A stretch of DNA of 64,000 bases from Rhynchopus sp. YZ270_cl-10. Taxonomy: Eukaryota > Euglenozoa > Diplonemea > Diplonemida > Diplonemidae. The notes under the pieces are model-generated. The model was not told the origin of the DNA. It searched no databases and saw only the letters and a program-made list of their open reading frames with translations. Numbering within the stretch: position 1 is the stretch's first letter; each line of letters begins with the position of its first letter. Made by a program: the position numbers and the translations under genes. Location: NCBI GenBank assembly GCA_964035575.1, contig OZ037853.1:652501-716500 (forward strand). The letters run 5' to 3'. Shown in pieces: positions 52,341 through 61,630 of this stretch.

Positions 52341-52835
52341 CCCAAAACCTCCAAAAACTTATTTGGAACACCAAGTTTCTTGAGCACTGTACAACGCTAA
52401 CATACAGCACCACCAATCTTCACCCCCTCCCCACACACACGAAGCCAGGAGAGGGCCCTACACGCTACCTCCCCTCCTGTTGTTGATGTAAAGTACAAAA
52501 GGATTCCACCTCACAGAAGGGATGGTTTATCGATAACAAAAAAAAGGGGGGGTCGCATTCTCCCTTATCTCATCACTGCCACACTTCTTCCTTTTTCAAC
52601 CAGACCCTGCATCACAAAGGCCTGATAATACAGGCTGATTAGAGAGGTGTTTGCACTTCACATACCATTTCTTGCTTGGTGCCTGCGTCCGCCGATGAAC
52701 TACCTTCTCCACCTCACACGCACAAAAATTTAAAAAGAAGGGAAAAAACGCCTTTATTTTTTTCTCAGTGGTTTCGTGGAGGCGTTTGTGGAAGCGTACA
52801 ATGCAACAAACGGTCGAGATCTGATCAAGCGAAAC
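52341..52835. other. Intergenic region, no gene seen
   Basis: C/T-rich blocks and an AT-rich part; short reading frames only. It ends where LRR-gene homology begins abruptly. Confidence 0.5.
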
Positions 52836-52986
52836 GGAGAGCATCTACCTCACCGGCTGCAGCGATGTTGTGTCGAGCACAGTGAGGGAAGGTGAGTGGG
52901 GGCATTTAGTGGTTGAATCCCGTGCGAAACGCAGCAGAGACGAACCACTTGAGGAATCCCGGAAGCGACTGAGACACGCAGAGTGA
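52836..52986 (+). pseudogene. 3' remnant of a ubiquitin-like/LRR gene
   Basis: From GGAGAGCATCTACCTCACCG to the TGA at 52984-52986 this matches the last 50 codons of the LRR genes (SIYLTGCSDVVSS ... RAKRSRDEPLEESRKRLRHAE). The rest of the gene is missing. The sequence to about 53250 continues with the same 3' flank as LRR gene 3 (39734 onward). Confidence 0.85.
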
Positions 52987-53414
52987 CGCCGCCAGCTGCG
53001 CACTGCGACCTCGAAGCTGCACGACGCACACCCTCACAGGCCACTCCTCCCGCAAAGCACTGCAGGCAACAGAGCTGGAAACGCTGCTGCAGCGGCTGCG
53101 GGCGGGCAGGGGTGTCTTATGCGACGGCGACAGGCGGCTGGCCAGGGTGTGCACAAAGGGCGGAACAGTGTTTTTGTGTTTCTTTGTGTTTCTGCCTCTC
53201 GCCCCCCTCTTTGCCTTGCTTACATCAAATATCCAAAGACTCCCCTCTATCTGCCCCTTCTTTTGTACCACCCCCCTCCCTTGAGTAAAAAAAATGAAAG
53301 CAAAATGCCTGCTGGCTAATTCTAACTTTCTCACTCCACAACAATCACCATTCTTGTTGTCCAAACGGAAGACGAAGTGATGGTCAACGTGCTCTCCGTG
53401 CACTCCTCAATCCT

Positions 53415-54218
53415 ATGGTCGGTGTGAACACCTTTTTTGTGTTGGACCATGAGCACATCGACGCACAATGCGCTACCATTTTCTTGGCGGCATTGAAACA
53501 GAACACCGATGTTGCGCTGCGGTACACCCCTGCGCCAGCGCTGACAGATCGTGCACTGCTTCTCCCTCTCTTAGCGAAGGAGGGAAGCCTTCTCAAACGT
53601 CTTCCCACAGAGATGCGCTGCGAAGAAGAGATCTGTCTCGCAGCTGTCTCGGATTATGCCTATTCTCTTCAGCACTGTGTCGACCGCAACCGTGCTGTGG
53701 TGCTTACCGCAGTCTCGCGCTCGGGGGAGTGCTTGCGTTATGCAGAAGCATTTCAAAGTGATACGGCCATTTGTCGCGCAGCCCTGAAACGGTCTTCCAG
53801 CGAAGAAGTGCCTCCAGTGAAGAAGTACTGCTTCCGCCGGCACGCCACCCTAATGCTAAAGAAGCGTTCAAGACGGCCAAGGCTATCTATGGGAGACTCA
53901 GAGCGGGAAGGCAGATGACGCTGAGCAGCACACCGTCGCTGGCACAACGGGGGGGTCACGCTGGACGACCCACACAACGACGAGGCGGTCAGTGTGCTGT
54001 CCCTCCACGAGAGGCTGGAGGACCACCCATTCCGCCCCTCCACAAGCAAGGTGAACGCGTCGCCGACACACGAGGGGCCATACTCCGCCCGTGCATCCTT
54101 CTGTGATACAGCCGGTAACGCTGCCATAGCAGCGATGAACCAAGAAGAACTCGAGGCGCTGGTGCAGCAGCTGGTCAAGGTGGAGTTCCTTAGGCTCTCT
54201 ACAGGGCAGAAGGAGTAG
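53415..54218 (+). pseudogene. DUF4116-like repeat gene with frame breaks
   Basis: The ATG frame (53415-53918) codes for 167 residues. The part PTEMRCEEEICLAAVSDYAY-SLQHCVDRNRAVVLTAVSRS-GECLRYAEAFQSDTAICRAALK has the spacing of DUF4116 repeats (D-x3-(v/i)-x2-AV...g-x-LxyA). From about 53830 the coding look moves to a second frame (NAKEAFKTAKAIYGRLRAG) and from about 53950 to a third (GVTLDDPHNDEAVSVLSLHE ... EELEALVQQLVKVEFLRLS, stop at 54216-54218). This implies at least two frameshifts or unseen introns. The role of the family is unknown. It sits just upstream of an intact NLR-like gene on the same strand. Confidence 0.5.
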
Positions 54219-54480
54219 AGGCGCTGATCATGCTGACGAGGCCCTTCACCTCCTCCACCTGCCAATGTGAGAGGCTTCAGATCATCCCGTGAGCCTCATT
54301 CTTATCATCAGCACCCTCACGACGCTTCACTACCCTACGGTGCAAAAGGGCACTTTACAGTGTTCCCCACCCGAGGCTTGTCTTACAAATGCGGTCCTGT
54401 TGAAATAGGAGAAAACAAATGCAGGATCAACTTTCACTTTCTTCCCTCCCCTGTCACCCAGCAGAGGTGTTTGAGCTGAT

Positions 54481-54516
54481 GCATTTCCGGAGCAAGCCCA
54501 GCCTGTGGTGGGGTCA
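54481..54516 (+). repeat. 36-base dispersed motif, copy 7
   Basis: GCATTTCCGGAGCAAGCCCA ... CTGTGGTGGGGTCA, exactly 36 bases, 170 bases upstream of the start codon of the giant gene at 54687. It is the only copy outside the two large TIR elements. Confidence 0.65.
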
Positions 54517-54669
54517 AGTTGAAGCTTTTTGCAGCTTCAGTCAACTTGCATTTTTTGTTGCACAATACATGGGGGTTCCCTCAGAAGTGTGTTTCCTGAA
54601 GGATTCTTCTTCCCACAACACACAAACAGGGACAACACACCAACCTCTGTGAACAAACACATACCACAC

Positions 54670-54686
54670 ATTTTGTTTCAGGAAGA
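54670..54686 (+). promoter_or_regulatory. Acceptor-like TTTTGTTTCAG before the giant gene
   Basis: A pyrimidine-rich run ends in CAG at 54679-54681, five bases before the ATG at 54687. The copy at 42701-42711 (TTTCTTTCAAG) is placed the same way. It would leave a very short leader if used for splicing. Confidence 0.4.
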
Positions 54687-57600
54687 ATGGGATCCGGAGC
54701 GTCGAAGCCTGAAAAGGACGAGATTGCAAAGGGAATTACTGGGAAGGAGAGGCACGTGGACGCAGTGGACAGCGTGGACGGGAGGACAATGCTGCACAGT
54801 GCCGTGCTTGCGGGGGATGTGGAGGCAGTGCGGTTTCTTGTGGAGAACGGGGCAGGGAACGTGCGTGACAGGGACGGGAAGGTGCCGCTGTGGTACGCAC
54901 TGCAGCACAGGGACGCGGATGTGCGGGGGCGACTTGAGGCGGAGCTGGGGGCACATGCAGCACAGATCCTTGTGGAGGTGGAGGATGTTGTGCAGGTGTA
55001 CCTCACTCACGGTGTCGCCACAACAACAGCAGCAACCACAACAACAAGAACAACAGGTGTGGTGGTGGAACGGAGCAGTGGAGATGCAACGACAGCACCT
55101 CTGACTGACCCTCACATGGACATGGCGAATGACACGAACACCTCGACTGGAGACAGGCACCTGGGAGAGGACGATCTTGACGGGGACACGGGTGCACTGT
55201 GGCACACAGACGGACGGAAGGTGGAGTGGCTGCGGAAAACAGAGGACGACAATAGCAACAACAAGAACAGCAATGGAGGTGAAGACCTGTTGTGCTGGCT
55301 GCGTGGTCTGCCAAAGGTGGATCCGCCGTTGGGCTACACAGACGAACACGTGCGGCACATGGAGGCGGGGTTCCGTGTGGTGTGCAAGCGTCTGCTGGAG
55401 GACATGAGAGGACGGAGGGAGGCTGCGGGGACACGTGGTGGACACGTGGAGGTGGAGGACTGGATGGCGGCACGTGACCCGTTTGAGCTGCTGCTGTCGG
55501 GGTTCCTGTTCACGTCTGACTGTGTGGAGTATGTGCTGGACAGCGGCGGGGATGTTGTGTACGACGAGAAGGACGGCACACCGCAGATTGCGAAAGGGCC
55601 TGACGGGAAGCCTCGGTACATCAGACTGACGGAGCGGGCTGTGCTGGACAACCACGGGAGTGCTGCTGATGTGAAATCACAGTCGCTTGCGCTGTACATG
55701 ACGATGAACACTGCGATGCGTGCTGTGGGGCAGCTGGCTGCGGTGAAGGAGTGGAAGGGGACACCTGAGAAGACAGCACCGAACGTGTTTGAGCTGTGTC
55801 CCGCACCCCCGCAGTTGCACGTGATTGCGACCTTTGCGCCGCTGATCCGTGGTCTGGACCGGCTGATTGGGAGCAGGCGGAAGCAGCTGCGGACTGTGTT
55901 CCGCGGAATCAATGTGAACGTGTCTGCGAAGTACGCGCTGAATACGCACATTGTGTGGAACTGCTTCACGTCGACAACACTGAAGCGGGATGTGGCTCGG
56001 AGCTTCATGTACGGGAAGGGGGGCACGTTCTTTGTGGTGGTGGCGAAGGAGGGTGCTGCAGACGTGAAGTTCTCGTCTGTGTATGCTTCGGAGGACGAGC
56101 TGCTGTACACAGCGAACATCGAGTACCGGGTGCAGTGGAAGCTTTCTCCGACGTTGCTGCGGATGATGGGGCTGCGCTTTGACGTGATTGTGATGCAGGA
56201 GGTGTGTTCTGGTGTGGGGAAGGGTGTGGGTGTTGCAGAGACGAGTGCGGCTGAGCAGGTGGGTGCGCTGCAGGAGGTGATGGGACACACAGTCGCGTTC
56301 TTCGAGGACTACCTTGCGCAGTACGTGGAGGGGCGTGTGGGGGACGACACACGTGTGGATGAGTCGGAGACACGTCCGCTGATGAAGGAGGTGCGGAGGT
56401 GGCTTCGTGCACGTGCACGTGCACGTGGAGGTGGGAAGCAGATGTCTTCCGTGTGCACACAGGCAGCAGCGGGCACAGAGCGCAAGCCTGATGTGGAGGC
56501 GAAAGAAGAAAGACAAGGGACGTGTGGTGTGCTGTGTGTGATCGGAGAAGGAGGGAGCGGGAAGACGTCTGCTTCGATTGCAGTTCTGAGCGACCTTGCA
56601 ACGAGCAACGAAGATACAAACAGGAACAGGAACAGGAACAGCGTGGTGAGTGATGTGACTGCGGATGCGGATGCGAAGCCGTGCTTCCCTGTGTTTGTGG
56701 CGCTGCCGACTGTGAAGCAGCACCTGCTTGAGAAGGGAGGGCTGGACAGGTTTGTGCTGGAGTCGTTTGCGCTGCGGGAGGCGGACCGTGCGTTCCTTGC
56801 GGAGACGTACGAGGTGGTGCTGGTGCTGGACTCGCTGGACGAGGTGGGGCTGACGCAGGAGGATGTGGGTGCTGTGGTGGCTGAGGGTGGCCTTCTGTGC
56901 CGGCACCCGTGGGTGGAGTCACACTGCAGCGTTGTTGTGACTGTGCGTGGTGAGTACCTGAAGGGTGTGGACACGTCTCCGTCTGGTGTGTGTGGGGCTG
57001 GTGTGCGTGCTCTGTACATGCAGCCGTTCACAGAGGTGGATGCGAGAACGTACATCGAGCGTGCAAACACAGCCTGGGAGAAGGAGAAGCAACACAAAGA
57101 GGAGAAGGAGAAGGAAAAGTCAGCCCACAAGGAAGAGCGCACAGTCTTCGTGCGTGAGGAGGACGTTGAGGGACTTGTGCAGCTGCGGAACCCGTTTGTG
57201 CTGCACATGGCGTGCCACGCGCAGTGCAGCGGGATGGCTTCTGAGGAGGTGATCTACGTGACCTACCTGGAGACGTGGACGAAGAAGGAGATGGCGTCTG
57301 GTGGAGTTGCTGTTTCGGATGTGTCTTTGGAGGATGTGGTGCGTGCAGGGGAGCTTGTTGCATGCAGGATGCTGGAGACAAACGAGTGGCAGGGGACTGT
57401 GGGTGTGGCGTCGGAGGTTCTTGATTCGCAGCACGGTGTGTGTGAGGCTGTGCGGGATGCGTGCTTTCGTTGCCTGCCGTTCCGGATTGAGGACTTTGGG
57501 GAGGAGCGGAGTGCGTTCACGTTCCGGCACAAGTCGCTTGGGGAGCACCTTGCAGCACGGCGGCTTGCACGTGATCCAGCAGGGACACTGGGGACACTGG

Positions 57601-59909
57601 TGCAGCGGAGCTTCAGCAAGGACTCGCAGCGTGTGCTTGGGTTCTTTGCGGCGCTGGTGTGTGGAGACAGTGTGCTGTACGAACGTGCCTGCACAGAGCT
57701 GCTTGCGGCTGTGAAGGCGACACGCGGCAGTGCAGGTGAAGGTGTTGGTGGGGAGGGTGCTGTGACAGCAGGGTCGAATGCAGCAGCACTGCTGGCACGT
57801 GCACGCATCCCTGTGAGTGGGGAGGACCTGAGCGGGATCCGTGTGTCGAACTGCGACCTGCGTGGGTCTCTGTTTGTGGAGACGGCGCTGACGGGCGCTT
57901 CCTTCTCGAACTGCTGGCTGGAGCACACTGAGTTCCACACCTGCGACATGGGTGGCACGATGCTGCCTGACTGCTCCCTTGGCACACCACTTCCTGTACT
58001 GGAACATCGTGCCTTTGATGTTGCTTTTACACCTGATGGCAGTCTGGTAACGGCTACCACTGGAGGCAGTTTACGTGTGTGGAGCATGTCTTCTGGGGAA
58101 GAAGTGATGATCTTGGTAGCAGGTTCGGACGAGGAGAACATCACAGTAGCAGTAACACCCGACGGCACCCGTGTAGTTTCGTGTTCCATGGACAAAACTG
58201 TGCGTGTGTGGGATATGCACACTGGGGAGACAGTGTTCTTCTTGGAAGGCCACAACGGGGATGTGGAAGAAGCTGCAGTCACCCCCGACAGTTCTAAAGT
58301 TGTTTCAACTTCTGCTGAAGACGGCATCCGTGTGTGGGATCTCTCGACGGGGATGGAGGTGCTGGCAATAAAGTCGCCTGGCATTCGCAGCATGGTTATT
58401 ACGAAGGATGGAAGTCAAATAGTGACATGCTCTAAGGAGATGCTGTGCGTATGGGATCTGGTGACGGGGAAGCAGGAGATGCAGTGGCCTTGCTGCGTGA
58501 AGGAGTCGCATGCACTGGCAGTCACTCCCGATGGATGCCATGTTGTTTCGTGCTCTGATGGCGCACATCTTTGGAACCTCTCCACTGGGGCAGAGGTGAT
58601 GGTGTTCCATACCGACGGTAAGTTGTGTGCAGTGGCAGTCACTCCCGATGGATGTCACGTGGTTGCTGGATCCGAGAGCGGCACTGTGTACGTTTGGAGC
58701 ATTTCGACTGGGAAGGAGGTGACGGTGTTGCAAGGGCATACTCGTCCTGTGATGACAGTAGCAGTGTCGCCAGATGGATGTCACGTGGTTTCATGCGCCT
58801 TCTTCGACGGTACTGTTCGAGTGTGGAACATCACGACCGGGAAGGAGACACCAGGTTTCGAAGGACTCTCCGGCCAGTCTGTGGCAGTGGCCCCTGATGG
58901 ATCTATCATTTCGTACGGTGACAAGAGGAGCTCCATCTGGAATGCATCCACCGGCAGGCAGACACAGGTAGTTGAGGCAGGGATAAATACATATGATGAT
59001 ACTGCTGCTGCGTACCCAGATGGCTCTCATGTAGTTTATTGCTCTTGCGACGACGCTGGCGAAAGGAGAGCGTGTGTGTGGGACGTTGCGACGGGGAAAG
59101 TGCAGCCTTTGTGCACAGATTCCAGTGAGTTTGCGGTGTTCTTAAAACAGTGTGGAAAACTGCGTTCCTTAGCAGTGTCTCCCGATGCATCTCACGTGGT
59201 GACCTGTTCACAGCCTTCTCCACCGGATGAAGAGCAGGAAGACACTTACTGTACGTATGTGTGGAGCATGCCGACTGGGAAGAAGGTGTCAGAATATGCA
59301 GGAACCGCTTGCCGTTCCGACGGAGTGGTAGTGACTCCTGATGGAGTGCATGTGGTTTCGCAGTATGATGACCACACCATACACATGTGGACACTTCGCA
59401 CTGGAGAAGAGACGATGGTGTTCAAAGGACATACTAGGTCTGTCACCGGCGTGGCTGTTACTCGCGATGGATGTCGTCTTCTTTCATGCTCTTTCTACGA
59501 TAATGTGCGTGTGTGGGATGTTGCCAGCGGGAAGGAGGTCTTCACCTTGAAGCGTGATGAGAGTTACCAGGGAATAGCACTGACACCTGACGAAGCTCAC
59601 GTGGTGTCGAGTTCGGAGAATGTGACTGTGTGGAGCATGACCACTGGTGAGAAGGTGGCATCGTTCAGGGCACACTGTGGTGTGCGCGGACTTGCTGTGA
59701 GCCTTGATGGACGCGAAGTGATCTGTAGTTACGGGGATAACACAGTGCGTGTGTGGAGCATCTGCACTGGGGAAGACGGCACGATTGATGGGTTGCGGCT
59801 GAAGAGAGTGATCGGTGTCCCTCCAACAGTTCCTCGTGCATTAGGCTGTCGCAATGCTGATGCTGTGGAACCTGAACTTGCGAGACGGATTCTTGCTGGC
59901 AAGAAGTGA
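54687..59909 (+). CDS. ART-NACHT-pentapeptide-WD40 NLR-like protein, short-linker copy
   Basis: 1740 residues. It starts MGSGASKPEKDE: Gly2 and Ser6 fit N-myristoylation, but Cys3 of the paralogue is Ser here. Ankyrin-like block about 27-95, then a Thr/Asn-rich variable stretch (110-200). ADP-ribosyltransferase: Arg406 (VFRGI), Ser429 (FTSTT), Glu469/Glu471 (SEDEL); this part is identical by eye to the paralogue at 45828. Linker RARARARGGGK. NACHT: Walker A about 620-627, Walker B near 715. Pentapeptide repeats about 1044-1091. WD repeats 1107-1698; fourteen (x)VW endings can be counted. WD loops differ from the paralogue at many places (for example GHTRPVMTV against GHTAIVTAV). No transmembrane segment is seen. 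Ends TGA and is followed by the family's conserved 3' flank. Confidence 0.9.
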   Translation: MGSGASKPEKDEIAKGITGKERHVDAVDSVDGRTMLHSAVLAGDVEAVRFLVENGAGNVRDRDGKVPLWYALQHRDADVRGRLEAELGAHAAQILVEVEDVVQVYLTHGVATTTAATTTTRTTGVVVERSSGDATTAPLTDPHMDMANDTNTSTGDRHLGEDDLDGDTGALWHTDGRKVEWLRKTEDDNSNNKNSNGGEDLLCWLRGLPKVDPPLGYTDEHVRHMEAGFRVVCKRLLEDMRGRREAAGTRGGHVEVEDWMAARDPFELLLSGFLFTSDCVEYVLDSGGDVVYDEKDGTPQIAKGPDGKPRYIRLTERAVLDNHGSAADVKSQSLALYMTMNTAMRAVGQLAAVKEWKGTPEKTAPNVFELCPAPPQLHVIATFAPLIRGLDRLIGSRRKQLRTVFRGINVNVSAKYALNTHIVWNCFTSTTLKRDVARSFMYGKGGTFFVVVAKEGAADVKFSSVYASEDELLYTANIEYRVQWKLSPTLLRMMGLRFDVIVMQEVCSGVGKGVGVAETSAAEQVGALQEVMGHTVAFFEDYLAQYVEGRVGDDTRVDESETRPLMKEVRRWLRARARARGGGKQMSSVCTQAAAGTERKPDVEAKEERQGTCGVLCVIGEGGSGKTSASIAVLSDLATSNEDTNRNRNRNSVVSDVTADADAKPCFPVFVALPTVKQHLLEKGGLDRFVLESFALREADRAFLAETYEVVLVLDSLDEVGLTQEDVGAVVAEGGLLCRHPWVESHCSVVVTVRGEYLKGVDTSPSGVCGAGVRALYMQPFTEVDARTYIERANTAWEKEKQHKEEKEKEKSAHKEERTVFVREEDVEGLVQLRNPFVLHMACHAQCSGMASEEVIYVTYLETWTKKEMASGGVAVSDVSLEDVVRAGELVACRMLETNEWQGTVGVASEVLDSQHGVCEAVRDACFRCLPFRIEDFGEERSAFTFRHKSLGEHLAARRLARDPAGTLGTLVQRSFSKDSQRVLGFFAALVCGDSVLYERACTELLAAVKATRGSAGEGVGGEGAVTAGSNAAALLARARIPVSGEDLSGIRVSNCDLRGSLFVETALTGASFSNCWLEHTEFHTCDMGGTMLPDCSLGTPLPVLEHRAFDVAFTPDGSLVTATTGGSLRVWSMSSGEEVMILVAGSDEENITVAVTPDGTRVVSCSMDKTVRVWDMHTGETVFFLEGHNGDVEEAAVTPDSSKVVSTSAEDGIRVWDLSTGMEVLAIKSPGIRSMVITKDGSQIVTCSKEMLCVWDLVTGKQEMQWPCCVKESHALAVTPDGCHVVSCSDGAHLWNLSTGAEVMVFHTDGKLCAVAVTPDGCHVVAGSESGTVYVWSISTGKEVTVLQGHTRPVMTVAVSPDGCHVVSCAFFDGTVRVWNITTGKETPGFEGLSGQSVAVAPDGSIISYGDKRSSIWNASTGRQTQVVEAGINTYDDTAAAYPDGSHVVYCSCDDAGERRACVWDVATGKVQPLCTDSSEFAVFLKQCGKLRSLAVSPDASHVVTCSQPSPPDEEQEDTYCTYVWSMPTGKKVSEYAGTACRSDGVVVTPDGVHVVSQYDDHTIHMWTLRTGEETMVFKGHTRSVTGVAVTRDGCRLLSCSFYDNVRVWDVASGKEVFTLKRDESYQGIALTPDEAHVVSSSENVTVWSMTTGEKVASFRAHCGVRGLAVSLDGREVICSYGDNTVRVWSICTGEDGTIDGLRLKRVIGVPPTVPRALGCRNADAVEPELARRILAGKK

Positions 59910-61415
59910 GCGCACTGTTCGTACTTGCTCTTTGTGTTTGCCTCTTTTCCAAGACGAATGCAGTCTGAGTGACGAGGACGAATGGTGTTGACACTGCCTC
60001 GTGCGGTGGTGCCCTCATGCCACTGCGGGTGCGTTGTGCGAGGACAGAAGAGCGGCTTGTCGAGGTGTTACACTGGCAGTGCACTAAGTGTGCTGTCTGT
60101 TCATATTCACACGTCTTTTCCAAGATGTGTTGCGATTACACATGTGTTTTGTTCGTTTTGTGGATGTTTACGTTAGATTTGGAGTGAACATAACACCTGC
60201 AGACTTGCTTGTTGCGGGTGTTTTCACCACCATGCATGCATTGTGCTTTGACCTCTCGGTTTTAGAAGTGTCACACTGCCACTTCCACATCTGTACACTA
60301 TTCATTTCCGACTTTACAATTAGGATCCAACTTTATCCTTGGGGTTTGGGGCTCTGTTGCTGTTTCGTTTTACCAAGGTGGAGCGTTGAGGAATTCCACA
60401 CACCTTCCATATTTTTGTTGCATGACAGAGTTTCAGTGTTGCGATGTGTTCTGCTTCGATGACTGGCATGAGGGCTGTCACGTGTTAAAACCTTGGACGA
60501 GTACACCTGCCTGCCCTACAAGCGAACACCGCGAACAAGCAAGATGAGATAAACCACCTGCACCGTCTGTGCAAATCCCCTGGGATCCAGAACCCATTTC
60601 CCGCATCTGCCATTTCCTCCTCCGGTCCTTTGGCTCAACCGGGCTCAAAGGCTACGACCGTCGCCCAACTTTCACGTGCCCGCACCGCCCCGTGCTCAGA
60701 ACAAGACACTGCGTGTGAGAAGAAACCCAACACGGAAATGAAGCTTGCAAAATGATAGTGGAGGTTTTTTCGTAATGTGTAGTCCCCTCAACACATCCTT
60801 CGCAGGAAAAAAAAAAAACTCTTTTTTTTTCCGGTCGCGAGTTTGTTTGTGTGCTTCGCAGTTTACAATATTTTTTTTTTTTTTGTAAATCAAGGTACTT
60901 GACAATAGGAAATAGAAACGACGGAAGGTGCGTGCCCGCCAGCTTGTGTTTTCTCACTCATTATTTTTCTCTCTCATACAACACACACTTCAGCGAAAAA
61001 ACACAACAAGCTTGCGGCGCGATAAACGAAAAAGTTGTTTTTCATTGTTTTCTTTTTATTCAGAACCGGAAGTTAGTTTCTATTTCCCCGGTATCAGTTG
61101 TGATACAGTTTCCATGGATAGACATGAAAAGGGGCAAGCACACAGGTGGTTCCGTGCTGTTTTTTTCAAGAACCGATGCGTGTGGCGTGTCTCTCAAACA
61201 ACAAAAACGGACAGTAGAGATTGCACAACTGTGGCAACACAACCGAGGCAACTACACTAATCCAACAATTTATCAAAAAAGTAAATGAAGTAAAAATGTT
61301 GGAAGTGCCTGGTCGATGGCTCAAAAACAAAACATCTTGTTTATTTCCCCCACACTTCTTCACCTTCTCCACATCACCATCACCCTCCGTTACCATGATA
61401 CACAGCGACACAACA
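59910..61415. other. 3' flank and intergenic region before LRR gene 4
   Basis: 59910-60150 is the conserved family 3' flank. 60260-60425 repeats parts of 51790-51935 (CACTGCCACTTCCACATCTG, CCAAGGTGGAGCGTTGAGGA). 60466-60518 matches 45233-45285. 61087-61165 matches 1383-1455. The pyrimidine-rich leader of LRR gene 4 runs from about 61335 to 61395. No gene recognised. Confidence 0.55.
61087..61165. repeat. Dispersed repeat, copy 2
   Basis: Partner of 1383-1455, with GGTATCAG-TGTGATACAG, TTTCCATGGATA and GGTTCCGTGCT in the same order. This copy has a few extra bases. Confidence 0.45.
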
Positions 61416-61630
61416 ATGGATTTGACTATCAAGGGGTTGAACGGAGTGAAGGATACGGTGGAGCTGGGTGAGGATGACACACCTGCGGTGATGCGTCGGA
61501 AGGTGGCGTCTGCAGTGGGGTTGCCTGAAGACGGCTTTGTGATGAGTTTCGGTGGGGTGGCGGTGGACGAAGGATACGACATGACGCAGCTGAGTGCTGG
61601 AGACACGGTTGTGTTGACGAAGGTGAAGAA

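Larger units (their letters stand above)
54219..54686. other. Leader region of the second intact NLR-like gene
   Basis: Contains copy 7 of the 36-base motif (54481-54516) followed by a hairpin (AAGCT-TTTTGC-AGCTT). The 60 bases before the ATG match the leader of the deletion derivative at 42655-42714. Confidence 0.55.

Noticed and set aside
60850-61290. Reading frames of 110-145 residues before LRR gene 4
   Set aside because: Composition follows the T- and A-rich intergenic DNA, two overlapping frames look equally good, and no domain is visible.
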